NCBI GenBank assembly: GCA_963204745.1
Contig: CAUJHF010000056.1
Location: 1 to 64,000 of the forward strand
DNA length: 64,000 nt
DNA from: Pseudomonadota bacterium
GTDB lineage: Bacteria > Pseudomonadota > Gammaproteobacteria > Steroidobacterales > GCA-2729495
Direction of reading: 5' to 3'
The notes under the pieces: generated by a model
Told to the model about the DNA's origin: nothing
The model's input: only the letters and a program-made list of their open reading frames with translations
The model's database searches: none
In this document: positions 27,078 to 38,394 of the stretch, in pieces
Layout: each line of letters opens with the position of its first letter
How positions within the stretch are numbered: the first letter of the stretch is position 1
Program-made: the position numbers and the translations under genes

Positions 27078-27854
27078 ATGGTTTCAGAGCATGGCGTTCC
27101 CCGCGCGGTGCGAATGGCACTCGCGCTGGTGTGGTCTCTGGGAATGCTGATCGGCGCCCCCGCGCACGCCAGCACCTTCAGCTACGATTTCGAGGCCCTG
27201 GTGAGCGGGAACCTGGTGGGACAGGACGGCTGGACCCAGGTGGCCAACTGGTTTTCGCCGGAGATCGCTTCCGGCGGAGGAATCAATCCGACCAAGGCCT
27301 CCGCGCGGACAAACTCGGCCCAGGGAACCGGCACAGGCGCCACCCGGTTGCTGGCGTCGGCCCTGACCTACTCGACCGCGGACACGGCCGTGCCATGGCA
27401 GTTCGACGGACTGGTCAACGGTACGGATAGCTCGCAGACCGCCCTGATCGGCATCGGTTCCCGGCTCTTTGGCCGGCAAGGCACCAAGACCATTCTGATC
27501 TCGGGGGCGTCACAGTTTGGCGACACGCTTCTCGCCAACGATTGGTACCAATACCGATTGGAGCTCGACTTCAGCGTGACCGGGGTGAACTCCACGCTGT
27601 TTTACCGGAACCTCACGGCGGGGGAAACGGATTTCACCAGGGACAGCGTCCTGCAGGACATCAACCTCGGCCTCACGCCTGACGAACTCGGCGAGTACCG
27701 GTTCTCCAGCCTGTTGATCCGCCAGGACACAAATCTCGGCGGCACCTACATCGACAACATCCAGGTTTCGCCGGTGCCGGCGCCGCCGGCCCTGGCCCTG
27801 CTCGGTACTGGCGTGGCCATGATCGCTGTACGGAATCGCCGGCGACGGAGCTGA
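27078..27854 (+). CDS. PEP-CTERM sorting-domain protein
   Basis: A 258-residue secreted protein. The signal peptide ends near APAHA (about residue 31), followed by a beta-sandwich-like region (YDFEALVSGNLVGQDGWTQV at the start). The C-terminus VSPVPAPPALALLGTGVAMI plus RNRRRRS is a classical PEP-CTERM signal: short Pro motif, transmembrane helix, arginine cluster. ATG at 27078 with gggag upstream. Members are usually cell-surface or matrix components processed by an exosortase, none of which is visible here. Second such protein in the window, unrelated in sequence to the first. Confidence 0.82.
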   Translation: MVSEHGVPRAVRMALALVWSLGMLIGAPAHASTFSYDFEALVSGNLVGQDGWTQVANWFSPEIASGGGINPTKASARTNSAQGTGTGATRLLASALTYSTADTAVPWQFDGLVNGTDSSQTALIGIGSRLFGRQGTKTILISGASQFGDTLLANDWYQYRLELDFSVTGVNSTLFYRNLTAGETDFTRDSVLQDINLGLTPDELGEYRFSSLLIRQDTNLGGTYIDNIQVSPVPAPPALALLGTGVAMIAVRNRRRRS

Positions 27855-27905
27855 CCGCATCCCGCCAGCGCGGCGCTTCTCCGAAGTCGTGCTGCACGGC
27901 GGTGA

Positions 27906-27935
27906 TTCGCGCCTGAAGGCGCTCCTGCAGGCGCC
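27906..27935. repeat. REP-like palindrome abutting the guaA stop codon
   Basis: ttcgcgcctgaaggcgctcc is a full REP arm of the type at 39461-39549, followed by a short extra dyad (tgcaggcgcc). It ends at the base before the guaA stop. Confidence 0.65.
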
Positions 27936-29546
27936 CTACTCCCACTCGATCGTCGCCGGCGGCTTGCCGGAGATGTCGTAGGTGACGCGCGAGATGCCAT
28001 CGACTTCGTTGATGATGCGGCGGGAGACGTGGTCGAGGAAATCATAGGGCAGATGCGCCCAGCGCGCGGTCATGAAATCGATTGTCTCGACGGCGCGTAA
28101 CGCGATCACCCAGTCGTAGCGGCGGCCATCACCCATCACGCCCACCGAGCGCACCGGCAGGAATACCGCAAAGGCCTGGCTGACCTTGTCGTAGAGATCG
28201 GCACGGCGCAGCTCTTCGATGAAGATGTGGTCGGCCTGACGCAGCAGATCAGCAAACTCCTGACGCACCTCGCCGAGGATGCGCACACCCAGACCCGGCC
28301 CGGGGAACGGATGCCGGTAGACCATCTCGCGCGGCAAACCGAGTTCGACACCGATCTTGCGCACTTCGTCCTTGAAGAGTTCGCGCACCGGCTCGATGAG
28401 CTTGAGCTTCATGTGTGCCGGCAGGCCGCCGACGTTGTGGTGTGACTTGATGACATGCGCCTTGCCGGTCTTCGAGCCAGCCGATTCGATCACGTCGGGA
28501 TAGATCGTTCCCTGTGCCAGCCAGCGTATGTCCGTGTGCTTCGCAGCCTCTTCATCGAAGACCTCGACAAAGAGCCGACCGATGATCTTGCGCTTGGCCT
28601 CCGGATCCTCGACGCCGGCCAGTGCGGCCATGAAACGTGCTTCGGCATTGACGCGGATCACTTTCACGCCCAGATGTTCGGCGAATATCGCCATCACCTG
28701 GTCACCTTCTTCAAGGCGCAGCAGCCCGGTATCGACAAACACGCACAGCAGCTGCTCGCCGAGCGCGCGATGCAACAGCGCCGCGACGACCGAGGAATCG
28801 ACGCCGCCGGACAGTCCGAGCAGCACGTGGTCCTTGCCGACCTGCGCGCGCACACTGTCGATTTCGCGCGCGATGATGTTTCCGGCGCGCCAGGTATCGG
28901 GGCAGGCGCAGATGTCGCGCACGAAACGCTCGATGATCTGCTGCCCGTGTTCGGTGTGCGTCACTTCGGGATGGAACTGCAGCCCGTAGAAATTCCGGTT
29001 TTCATCCGCCATGCCGGCGAGCGGCGCATTGGCCGTGCTGGCGATCGCGTGAAAGCCGGCCGGCAGCCGCGCGACGCGATCGCCGTGACTCATCCAGACA
29101 TTGAGTGAGGGCACGCCATCGGGATGCGCCACATCGGCGAGCCCCTCGAGCAGACGGTTTGACGATGCCGGCTGCACGACCGCATAGCCAAACTCGCGAT
29201 GCGCCGAAGCTTCGACCTTGCCACCGAGCTGCGCCGCCATTGCCTGCATGCCGTAGCAGATACCGAGCACCGGCACACCCAGACTGAAAACCAGCTCGGG
29301 AATGGCCGGGGGCTCTTCCAGCACCACCGACTCGGGACCGCCGGAAAGAATCACGCCCGACGGCGCATAGTCGCGGATCGCGGCCGCATCCACATCCCAG
29401 GGCAGGATCTCGCTGTACACGCCGGCCTCACGCACGCGACGTGCGATGAGCTGGGTGTACTGGGAACCGAAGTCGAGGATCAGGATACGCCGTGCCGTCA
29501 GATCGCCCCGGACGGCGTCACGGGCAGATGCCGCTGCTGCTTTCAA
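27936..29546 (-). CDS. guaA: GMP synthase (glutamine-hydrolysing)
   Basis: Converts XMP to GMP using glutamine and ATP. The 536-residue protein has an N-terminal class I glutamine amidotransferase (nucleophile Cys97 in VLGICYGMQ), the ATP-pyrophosphatase P-loop LSGGVDSSV, and the C-terminal dimerisation domain ending [12 protein letters not shown]. The start is TTG at 29546, with ggag 8 bp upstream; the first 19 residues before RRILILDFG are poorly conserved. Downstream of guaB by 13 bp. The 3' end is repeated at 23914 and 15184, and a REP element touches the stop codon. Confidence 0.96.
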   Translation of the reverse strand: MKAAAASARDAVRGDLTARRILILDFGSQYTQLIARRVREAGVYSEILPWDVDAAAIRDYAPSGVILSGGPESVVLEEPPAIPELVFSLGVPVLGICYGMQAMAAQLGGKVEASAHREFGYAVVQPASSNRLLEGLADVAHPDGVPSLNVWMSHGDRVARLPAGFHAIASTANAPLAGMADENRNFYGLQFHPEVTHTEHGQQIIERFVRDICACPDTWRAGNIIAREIDSVRAQVGKDHVLLGLSGGVDSSVVAALLHRALGEQLLCVFVDTGLLRLEEGDQVMAIFAEHLGVKVIRVNAEARFMAALAGVEDPEAKRKIIGRLFVEVFDEEAAKHTDIRWLAQGTIYPDVIESAGSKTGKAHVIKSHHNVGGLPAHMKLKLIEPVRELFKDEVRKIGVELGLPREMVYRHPFPGPGLGVRILGEVRQEFADLLRQADHIFIEELRRADLYDKVSQAFAVFLPVRSVGVMGDGRRYDWVIALRAVETIDFMTARWAHLPYDFLDHVSRRIINEVDGISRVTYDISGKPPATIEWE

Positions 29547-29559
29547 CGCCAGAACTCCG

Positions 29560-32469
<2,910 letters not shown>

Positions 32470-32567
32470 GGGCGCCACCGCTTCCTGCTTGCCAACAGGG
32501 CCCAGGGCTTCCACGTATACTCCAAGGGCACACGCCTATTCCGGAGATCCATAAAGGGAGCGGCACA

Positions 32568-33044
32568 ATGACGGCATTTCGTGTATTGGTGGCTGACAAG
32601 GTCAAGGCCCAGCTCTACGAACTTCCCAGCCGGCGCGGTTCGCTGAAACCGTTACAGTGCTTCATCAATCCGGAGGGCAGGCAACACGAGCGGGCGCTTG
32701 GCACCGGCCGCCCGGGCCGGGTGACGAGTGGCGTCGGCGGTGGCCGCCACGCCTACCAGTCCAGGCACGGACTCAAGGAGCACTCCGAAGAAGTCTTCGT
32801 GCGACGCGTCGCGACAGCGATGGCCAAGGATGCCCGTGCAAGTGACGGCGCTCCCATCCTGCTGATCGCTGCTCCAAGATTGCTGGGCAGCTACCGCAAG
32901 CATCTCCCGGCCAATGTGCGGGAACTCGTTGTCATGGAAATCAAGCTGGATCTGGGCAAGGCCACCGATATCGAGCTGTCCAGGCGCGTGCGGGCTGCTC
33001 TCAAGGACCTGCCCTTCTCAGTCACGGCGCAATTTCGCAGCTGA
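32568..33044 (+). CDS. Host-attachment-family protein (PF10116-like)
   Basis: A 158-residue protein resembling the family named for a factor needed for Agrobacterium attachment to plant cells, though most members are of unknown function. Supporting segments are FRVLVADKVKAQLYE at the start, HSEEVFVRRVATAMA in the middle, and LLIAAPRLLGSYRKHL with ELVVMEIKLDLGK near the end. No signal peptide. ATG at 32568 with gggag upstream. It stands alone between xseA and the convergent sensor kinase gene. Confidence 0.7.
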   Translation: MTAFRVLVADKVKAQLYELPSRRGSLKPLQCFINPEGRQHERALGTGRPGRVTSGVGGGRHAYQSRHGLKEHSEEVFVRRVATAMAKDARASDGAPILLIAAPRLLGSYRKHLPANVRELVVMEIKLDLGKATDIELSRRVRAALKDLPFSVTAQFRS

Positions 33045-33082
33045 TACCGGCACTCGCGCCGGGAATCGGCAGCGATTGTCCG

Positions 33083-33106
33083 ACGCATGAGGTCAGGCTG
33101 CTTTCC
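33083..33106. repeat. Duplicated motif at the sensor kinase 3' end
   Basis: gacgcatgaggtcaggctgc (33083-33102) recurs immediately before the start of the same gene at 35555-35578 (gacgcatgaggtcaggctgc), followed in both by a c/t tttcccgg run. It spans the kinase stop codon here and the kinase start codon there. Confidence 0.75.
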
Positions 33107-35561
33107 CGGCAGTTTCAGGGTCAGTGCTCGCCGCATCGACGGGAATACGGATGATGAAGGTGGAGCCCTTGCCAGGTGTCGACTCCAGGCCAATGGTACC
33201 GCCGTGCTTGTTGACGATCACGTTGTGCGCGATGGCAAGCCCCTGCCCGGTGCCGCGCCCGACCGGCTTGGTGGTGAAGAACGGGTCGAAGATTCTGGTG
33301 CGAACCTCCGGCACGATGCCGGTACCGGTATCGCTGATACGGATCTCGGCCTGATCGCCGATGACCCGGGTGGAGACCGTGATGCGGCCCTTGCCGCCGG
33401 CATTGCCGCCGACGACGTCGGCGACGGCATGGGCAGCGTTGACCAGCATGTTGAGCACCACCTGGTTGATCTCGCCAGCCTGGCAGGTCACCGGCGGCAG
33501 GTCGGGGTCGAGCTCAGTGACCATCTCGGCGACATACTTCCACTCGTTGGTGGCTACGTTGATGGTGCTCTGGATCGTGCGGTTAAGGTCGACCGGGGCC
33601 TTGTCCCGGGAAGGATGCGCGAACACCTTCATGGACTGGACGATAGAGGAGATTCTCTGGCAGCCATCGGCGGACTGCTCCAGCGCCCTGGGAATTTCCT
33701 CGCGCAGGAAGTCCAGATCGACTGCGGCAAGGGTGCGGGCCAGCGGCTCGGTGCCAGTACTGAGCGCTGCGAGCAGAGTCTGGATCTCTTCAAATGCATC
33801 GCTGATAAAGCGGATGTTATCGCCAACATACTGCGCCGGAGTGTTTATCTCATGAGCGATGCCGGCGGCGAGTTGCCCGACCGCCTCCAGCTTCTGCGCG
33901 CGGGCGAACTCTGCTTCCCGAGCGAGTTCATCAGTCACGTCACGCAACACGCAGACATGGTGCGTGACCGAGCCATCAGCAGTCCGGATGGGCGAAACCG
34001 AAATGTTGAGGGTAACCAGCGGGCGTCCGGGCGTCTGGCCGCTTATGCAGCCGCTCCAGCTTGCGCCCGAGCTCAATGCCCGGGAAAGCTTCCCGTCGAT
34101 CTCCGGAAGATCGAAACTGAAACCAAGTTCGCCCGCATCACGGCCGATTATCGCATCGCGCGGGCGCCCCAGAATACGCTCGCCGGCCGGATTGACGAAC
34201 AGAATCCGGCCATCACGATCCTCGACGAGGATACCGTCAGCAGCATGCTCCACAGCGGTTGCCATGCGCCTCAGTTCTGCTTCGGTCTCGCGGCGCTGGG
34301 CCACTTCCCGTTGCAGATCCCGGCGTTGCTCATCGCTGGAGTTCAGCAGCCTGAGAAACTCCGTACGCAGATCCCCGAGCGCAACGAGCAGCTCGCCGAA
34401 TTCATCGCGTGCCGGTCGCGTGATTGGCCAGGAGAACTCACCGCGCCTCATGCTCCGGATGGCATCGTTGACGTAAGCGATGTGGTGATTGATGCCCTTG
34501 CTCGCCGCCCATGCAAGCAGCAGCGCAAGCGCGAGCATGGAGGTGGCGACCAGCCCCTGAATCGCGACCGCCACCCTGGCGTCATTCAGGCGTTGGCTGA
34601 GCAGGGCCTTCAGGGCGTCCAGTGCCTGGACCTGGTAGGCAGCGGTAGCCTGGATTGCACTGGTCGTGACAGCAAACAGGTCGCCAACGGAAATTCCGGA
34701 CTCCGGGTACGTGCTTATGAACGCGCGCGCGCTCTGGATCGCAGCCCGGGTTCTTGTTTCAGTCATGGACGCGACAGTGCCAAGCGTACCAGCCAGCGCG
34801 GCGTCGGCGGAAACCGCACTCCGGGCATGGTTAAAGGCTTCCGCATACGTGGACTCCGCCGCCCCGAGGCGCTCGCTGATTGCGGTGAGCGCCATTGCCG
34901 GAATCTGGTCGTTGGTTGCCGCACGTGATGCAAGCGCCCGCACCTGGCCCATGAACTCCTGTCCGGCCGGTGTATAGACGAATGCGGAAATGATGAGGTT
35001 GTAGGGAACAACGTCCGGATCGAGAATGAGACCGGAGGAATGCGTAACGACCGTATTGATCGCGAGGCCTTTGCGAATGAGGGCAGTATGGCGATCGAAA
35101 CTCGACTCCAGCGTCTGGTTTGCACTGTCGACCTGCAGCGAACGCCACTCCGACTTCAGACTTGCCCATTGAGCAGAAACCCGGGTTGAATCGCTGTAGC
35201 GCACGGCGTCGGTTTGTCGAATGGCATCTTCGACGAGCGCCACTTGTGCCGGCAATTGTGCGGAAGACTGCTCGTCCCCGCTAAGGGCGAGGGCTGCCAG
35301 CCCCCGGTGCCGGGCAATGGCCCGCAGAACCTCGTTCAGGGGCAGCAGGTATTCGGCTGCTTCGAGTTCAGCGTTGGCAAAGTGAATGCTCGCCAGGGCG
35401 TTTCGGGCGACGGAGTAACTCAGCAGCAGGAGTGGCGCTGTCATCGCGATCAGGATCAATACCAGCTTCTGCGAGATCCTCAGGTTGTGCAACCAGGCAA
35501 GCGGCCAGCCATAGCGGACTGGCGGCGCCGTGGAGTTTGCGGCTGCCGATGTGAGACGCAT
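33093..35561 (-). CDS. Membrane-bound PAS sensor histidine kinase
   Basis: An 822-residue sensor kinase. Transmembrane helix 1 (LVLILIAMTAPLLLLSYSV) and helix 2 (LVATSMLALALLLAWAA) flank a large extracytoplasmic helical sensor region (about 50-320). HAMP, PAS (EHAADGILVEDRDGRILFV), a dimerisation domain with phospho-acceptor His in GIAHEINTPAQYVGDN, and an HATPase domain (NMLVNAAHAV, ISDTGTGI, GTGQGLAIAHN) follow. The HEINTP type is close to NtrB/DctB-like kinases. The ATG at 35561 is chosen because everything upstream is duplicated metX tail and spacer, although the frame stays open to 35714. No response regulator is adjacent; the signal is unknown. Confidence 0.85.
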   Translation of the reverse strand: MRLTSAAANSTAPPVRYGWPLAWLHNLRISQKLVLILIAMTAPLLLLSYSVARNALASIHFANAELEAAEYLLPLNEVLRAIARHRGLAALALSGDEQSSAQLPAQVALVEDAIRQTDAVRYSDSTRVSAQWASLKSEWRSLQVDSANQTLESSFDRHTALIRKGLAINTVVTHSSGLILDPDVVPYNLIISAFVYTPAGQEFMGQVRALASRAATNDQIPAMALTAISERLGAAESTYAEAFNHARSAVSADAALAGTLGTVASMTETRTRAAIQSARAFISTYPESGISVGDLFAVTTSAIQATAAYQVQALDALKALLSQRLNDARVAVAIQGLVATSMLALALLLAWAASKGINHHIAYVNDAIRSMRRGEFSWPITRPARDEFGELLVALGDLRTEFLRLLNSSDEQRRDLQREVAQRRETEAELRRMATAVEHAADGILVEDRDGRILFVNPAGERILGRPRDAIIGRDAGELGFSFDLPEIDGKLSRALSSGASWSGCISGQTPGRPLVTLNISVSPIRTADGSVTHHVCVLRDVTDELAREAEFARAQKLEAVGQLAAGIAHEINTPAQYVGDNIRFISDAFEEIQTLLAALSTGTEPLARTLAAVDLDFLREEIPRALEQSADGCQRISSIVQSMKVFAHPSRDKAPVDLNRTIQSTINVATNEWKYVAEMVTELDPDLPPVTCQAGEINQVVLNMLVNAAHAVADVVGGNAGGKGRITVSTRVIGDQAEIRISDTGTGIVPEVRTRIFDPFFTTKPVGRGTGQGLAIAHNVIVNKHGGTIGLESTPGKGSTFIIRIPVDAASTDPETAGKAA

Positions 35562-35578
35562 GAGGTCAGGCTGCCTTC
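35555..35578. repeat. Second copy of the sensor-kinase-end motif, at the kinase start
   Basis: Matches 33083-33106 nearly exactly. Read on the minus strand it is the GKAA-stop end of a kinase followed by CCTCATGCGTC, whose ATG is the kinase start. It suggests a tandem kinase gene once stood upstream. Confidence 0.7.
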
Positions 35579-35828
35579 CCGGCCTTTGAGAGAAGCCGGA
35601 GCATGTACTGCGAGTGGGCCGACAAGCTGCGCGGCAGTTCACAGAATGCAGAAAGCCGCAGAGGGGAGCCCATCTGGCAAAGAACATTTCAAGCACGGGC
35701 CGGAAGCGGTCCATGTCGACAAGGCGTTCTGGTCAAAGCCGCTGAAGACGATTTCGTTCTTTCTATCCCGGTGCAGATAGCGCTGCGCACGATGGACGTA
35801 GCATCGCGGGTAGCTCCGCTTCCTGCCC
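35579..35828. other. Mosaic spacer between the sensor kinase and yggS
   Basis: No gene. It contains a composite of two duplicated gene ends (35680-35761, separate entry). The remaining flanks (35579-35679 and 35762-35828) match nothing I recognise in the window. The open frame of the kinase runs through part of it by chance. Confidence 0.5.
35680..35761 (-). repeat. Chimera of the metX 3' end and the FG-GAP gene 3' end
   Basis: 35680-35719 matches the metX 3' end (39555-39595) with about four differences, encoding MDRFRPVLEMFF. It joins at a shared tcgac to 35716-35761, which matches the 3' end of the FG-GAP gene (36879-36923), encoding NEIVFSGFDQNALS, with two or three differences. Both parts keep the orientation of their parent genes. 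Confidence 0.85.
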
Positions 35829-36641
35829 TCAGCGGCTCGCAGTCGGCCAGTAGAAACTGTCAGGAACCGCGCGCGCGCCGTAAATGGCTTGACCGACCCG
35901 CACCACGGTGGCGCCCTCCTCAATCGCGATCTCGAAGTCGCCTGACATGCCCATAGACAGTTCATCGAGGTCAATGCCCGCGGGGACATCCTGACGCAAC
36001 TGGTCGCGCAGCTCACGCAGCTGCGCGAAGCACCGCCGCACACGATCAGCCTCACCCGACAGCAGCGCCAGGGTCATGAGTCCGCGCACACGCAGGGCGG
36101 AAAACACCGGCTGCTCACGCAGGAAGGCGGCCACGTCTTCGGGAGGCAGGCCGTACTTGCTCGCTTCACCCGAGGTGTTGACCTGCACGAATACATCCAG
36201 CGAACGACCCTCGGCCTGCAGGCGGCGGTCCAGAGCTGCGGCCAGACGCAGGCTGTCGAGCGCCTGGAACTCGGTGGCAAAGCGTGCCACCAGCTTGGCC
36301 TTGTTGGTCTGCAGATGACCGATCACTGACCATCGCAGGTCCGTCAAATCGGCAAGCGCTTCCCATTTTCGATAGGCCTCCTGCACCTTGTTCTCGCCGA
36401 GCATGCGGCAGCCCGCCGCATACGACAGGCGGATGGTAGCCTCGTCGATCGTCTTGCTGACCGGGAGGAGCCGTACGCCCGACACATCGCGGTTTGCGCG
36501 CCCGCAGGCGCTCACGATCCGCCCCTGAACAGCAGCAAGGTTGCGCACAAAGTCTTCAACCGATGTGGCTTTGGGGTAGCGACCGTGCTGGTCATGTCGG
36601 GTCGGTGTGTTCAGCGGCGAAGCAGCAGGTTGATCGTTCAT
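35829..36641 (-). CDS. yggS: Pyridoxal-phosphate homeostasis protein (YggS/PROSC)
   Basis: A 270-residue fold-type III PLP-binding protein that buffers PLP and affects amino-acid metabolism. The PLP lysine is Lys63 in LLPVSKTID. WSVIGHLQTNKAKLV, DVFVQVNTSGEASKYGL, RGLMTL and LSMGMSGDFEIAIEEGAT are highly typical. The N-terminal 28 residues are extra to the family and may be partly untranslated; ATG at 36641 is the first in frame. Often next to proC and twitching genes, but here flanked by mosaic DNA. Confidence 0.93.
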   Translation of the reverse strand: MNDQPAASPLNTPTRHDQHGRYPKATSVEDFVRNLAAVQGRIVSACGRANRDVSGVRLLPVSKTIDEATIRLSYAAGCRMLGENKVQEAYRKWEALADLTDLRWSVIGHLQTNKAKLVARFATEFQALDSLRLAAALDRRLQAEGRSLDVFVQVNTSGEASKYGLPPEDVAAFLREQPVFSALRVRGLMTLALLSGEADRVRRCFAQLRELRDQLRQDVPAGIDLDELSMGMSGDFEIAIEEGATVVRVGQAIYGARAVPDSFYWPTASR

Positions 36642-36808
36642 CGGGGCTCTCGAATCTCCCCTGCCAGTTTAAGCTACCGCGAGCGAGCAGCGGCAGCTCG
36701 ATGAGCTGTTCCCAATCCCGCCTTCAATAACTTCCTGAGCCGATGTTGGCAAAAAACGCTTGCTCAGAAGCGCGCCAACACCGATCAGCCATTTTGATCA
36801 ATAACGCA

Positions 36809-36847
36809 AGAAAACGGCCGGGGGCGGTGTTACCGCCTCCGGCCGTT
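36809..36847 (-). terminator. Intrinsic terminator of the FG-GAP gene
   Basis: On the minus strand AACGGCCGGAGGCGGT and ACCGCCCCCGGCCGTT pair with a 3-nt loop and one mismatch, followed by TTTCTTG. It lies 18 bp after the FG-GAP stop. Confidence 0.85.
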
Positions 36848-36864
36848 GCTGGCTGGTCAGTCGT

Positions 36865-38256
36865 TCACCGGGCCCAGATCGACAAGGCGTTCTGGTCGAA
36901 GCTGCTGAAGACGATTTCGTTCTTACCGTTCCAGTTCAGATCCTGGACCACCGGTCCACCGTTCTGGCCATAGCCATCGCTGTCGGGAAGCTGATGGGTG
37001 ATGAATGTGCCATCGCTCTGCTGCTCCATCCAGTACACAGCGCGAGAGCCGTCACCGGCCACGGCCAGATCCAGGCGACCGTTGCCCGTGAGATCACCAC
37101 CTGCCACAGCACCTGGAGCAGCCTGCCCGATACCACCGGTAACGGGAAAGTCGCCGGCTGAACTCAGTTGCTGTACCGCCCACGGCTGGCGCGGATCCGG
37201 TCCTGGCGTGAACTCATACACAGCGGGAGCCGGATAGAGGGCGAACGGCGGGAATGGGACATTCGGATTGGTGTGATTGGTGGCAATCCAGCGAGTTGGC
37301 CCACCGTTCAGCGGATCTACGGGAACAATCGTAAAGCCCGGGCCCTGGTTGGTACCGATCGCATGGCGAGTAAAACTCCCGTCACCATTGTTCTCGAACC
37401 ACACGTATGAGGCGACACTCGCATCGCGTGCGGCAGCCGGCACGAATGGCTGCGCCTGGACCGGACCAAAAAATTGCGGCGAGACGATATCCATACGGCC
37501 GTCACCATTCACGTCACGTGCCTCGATCAGACCACCACCACCGTCAGCGATCTTGACGGGTGCGTGGAACTTGCCGCGGCCTTTACCCTTGAGCATTTGC
37601 AGTTCCACGATATCGTCAGCGGAACTGGACGGGCTACCGGCATCTTCAGCCACCGTAATGATGTCCTTCCGGTGGTCACCGTCAATATCGACGAGGACGA
37701 CTGAGTGATAGGAGAACGGGCTGTTGGTAACCAGGTCGTGACGAATCCACTGCCTGGCATTCCGCCGGTTTTCCCACCAGCTAAGCGAACCACGCTGCTG
37801 CCCCGTGTAGTTATCAAAAAAGTAACCTCCCGGCACAATCACATCCGGCATCCAGTCGCCATCCACATCGGCAATAGCCGGCCGGTTCGGGAATGTGATG
37901 CCATCTGACTCCTTGACGATTTCTATTTTTTCCCAGTCTTCCAACTGGAAGAACCCGCCGACAAATTTTCGCCGGTAGACGTTTACCGTTCCTGCCGGGG
38001 GAATAATCGGACCAGTGGGCCCAAAGGTGAAAAGCCCGAACGCGCTGACCACGAGTTCCGGCCGTGGCAGCAAGGCGACATTGCCGCTCACGACGAAGGC
38101 GGCGCCAGGCAGGTTATTGTCAATAGTGATGCGGTTGTAGGCGGGCTGCTCTGCCATGGCGGCAGGCGCTGACGCGACTCCGGCGGCGCCGACAGCAAGC
38201 GCGATAATGAGGGTGCTGGCGGTGCTCCGCAATCCGGCGTAGGGGGTTGGCGACAT
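36865..38256 (-). CDS. Secreted FG-GAP/VCBS repeat protein
   Basis: A 463-residue exported beta-propeller-type protein. The signal ends near APAAMAEQ. Calcium-binding FG-GAP motifs recur along the chain: DVDGDWMPDV, DIDGDHRKDI, DVNGDGRMDI, DLTGNGRLDL and DLNWNGKNEI. Such proteins act as extracellular lectins, adhesins or scaffolds; the function here is unknown. ATG at 38256 with aggagg upstream; the frame to 38358 is promoter. It is divergent from a LytTR regulator across 138 bp. Its 3' end is partly duplicated at 35716-35761. Confidence 0.8.
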   Translation of the reverse strand: MSPTPYAGLRSTASTLIIALAVGAAGVASAPAAMAEQPAYNRITIDNNLPGAAFVVSGNVALLPRPELVVSAFGLFTFGPTGPIIPPAGTVNVYRRKFVGGFFQLEDWEKIEIVKESDGITFPNRPAIADVDGDWMPDVIVPGGYFFDNYTGQQRGSLSWWENRRNARQWIRHDLVTNSPFSYHSVVLVDIDGDHRKDIITVAEDAGSPSSSADDIVELQMLKGKGRGKFHAPVKIADGGGGLIEARDVNGDGRMDIVSPQFFGPVQAQPFVPAAARDASVASYVWFENNGDGSFTRHAIGTNQGPGFTIVPVDPLNGGPTRWIATNHTNPNVPFPPFALYPAPAVYEFTPGPDPRQPWAVQQLSSAGDFPVTGGIGQAAPGAVAGGDLTGNGRLDLAVAGDGSRAVYWMEQQSDGTFITHQLPDSDGYGQNGGPVVQDLNWNGKNEIVFSSFDQNALSIWAR

Positions 38257-38394
38257 GGTAATCCTCCTGTGTTGACCAAGCCATGTCGGTATGCCATTAA
38301 TAAAAGCACGGCTCCATAAAAACGTCATAAGCAGGCCGGTTTTGTCGCGAGTGCGCATTCACGACACTCACGATCACAATGGATGTCATGAACC

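Noticed and set aside
15184-27935. Integrase, transposase or CRISPR array within the accessory interval
   Set aside because: I looked for tyrosine or serine recombinase motifs, IS ends and regularly spaced repeats and saw none.
33087-34928. 613-codon plus-strand frame over the sensor kinase
   Set aside because: Antisense to a kinase with all catalytic motifs; no motif of its own.
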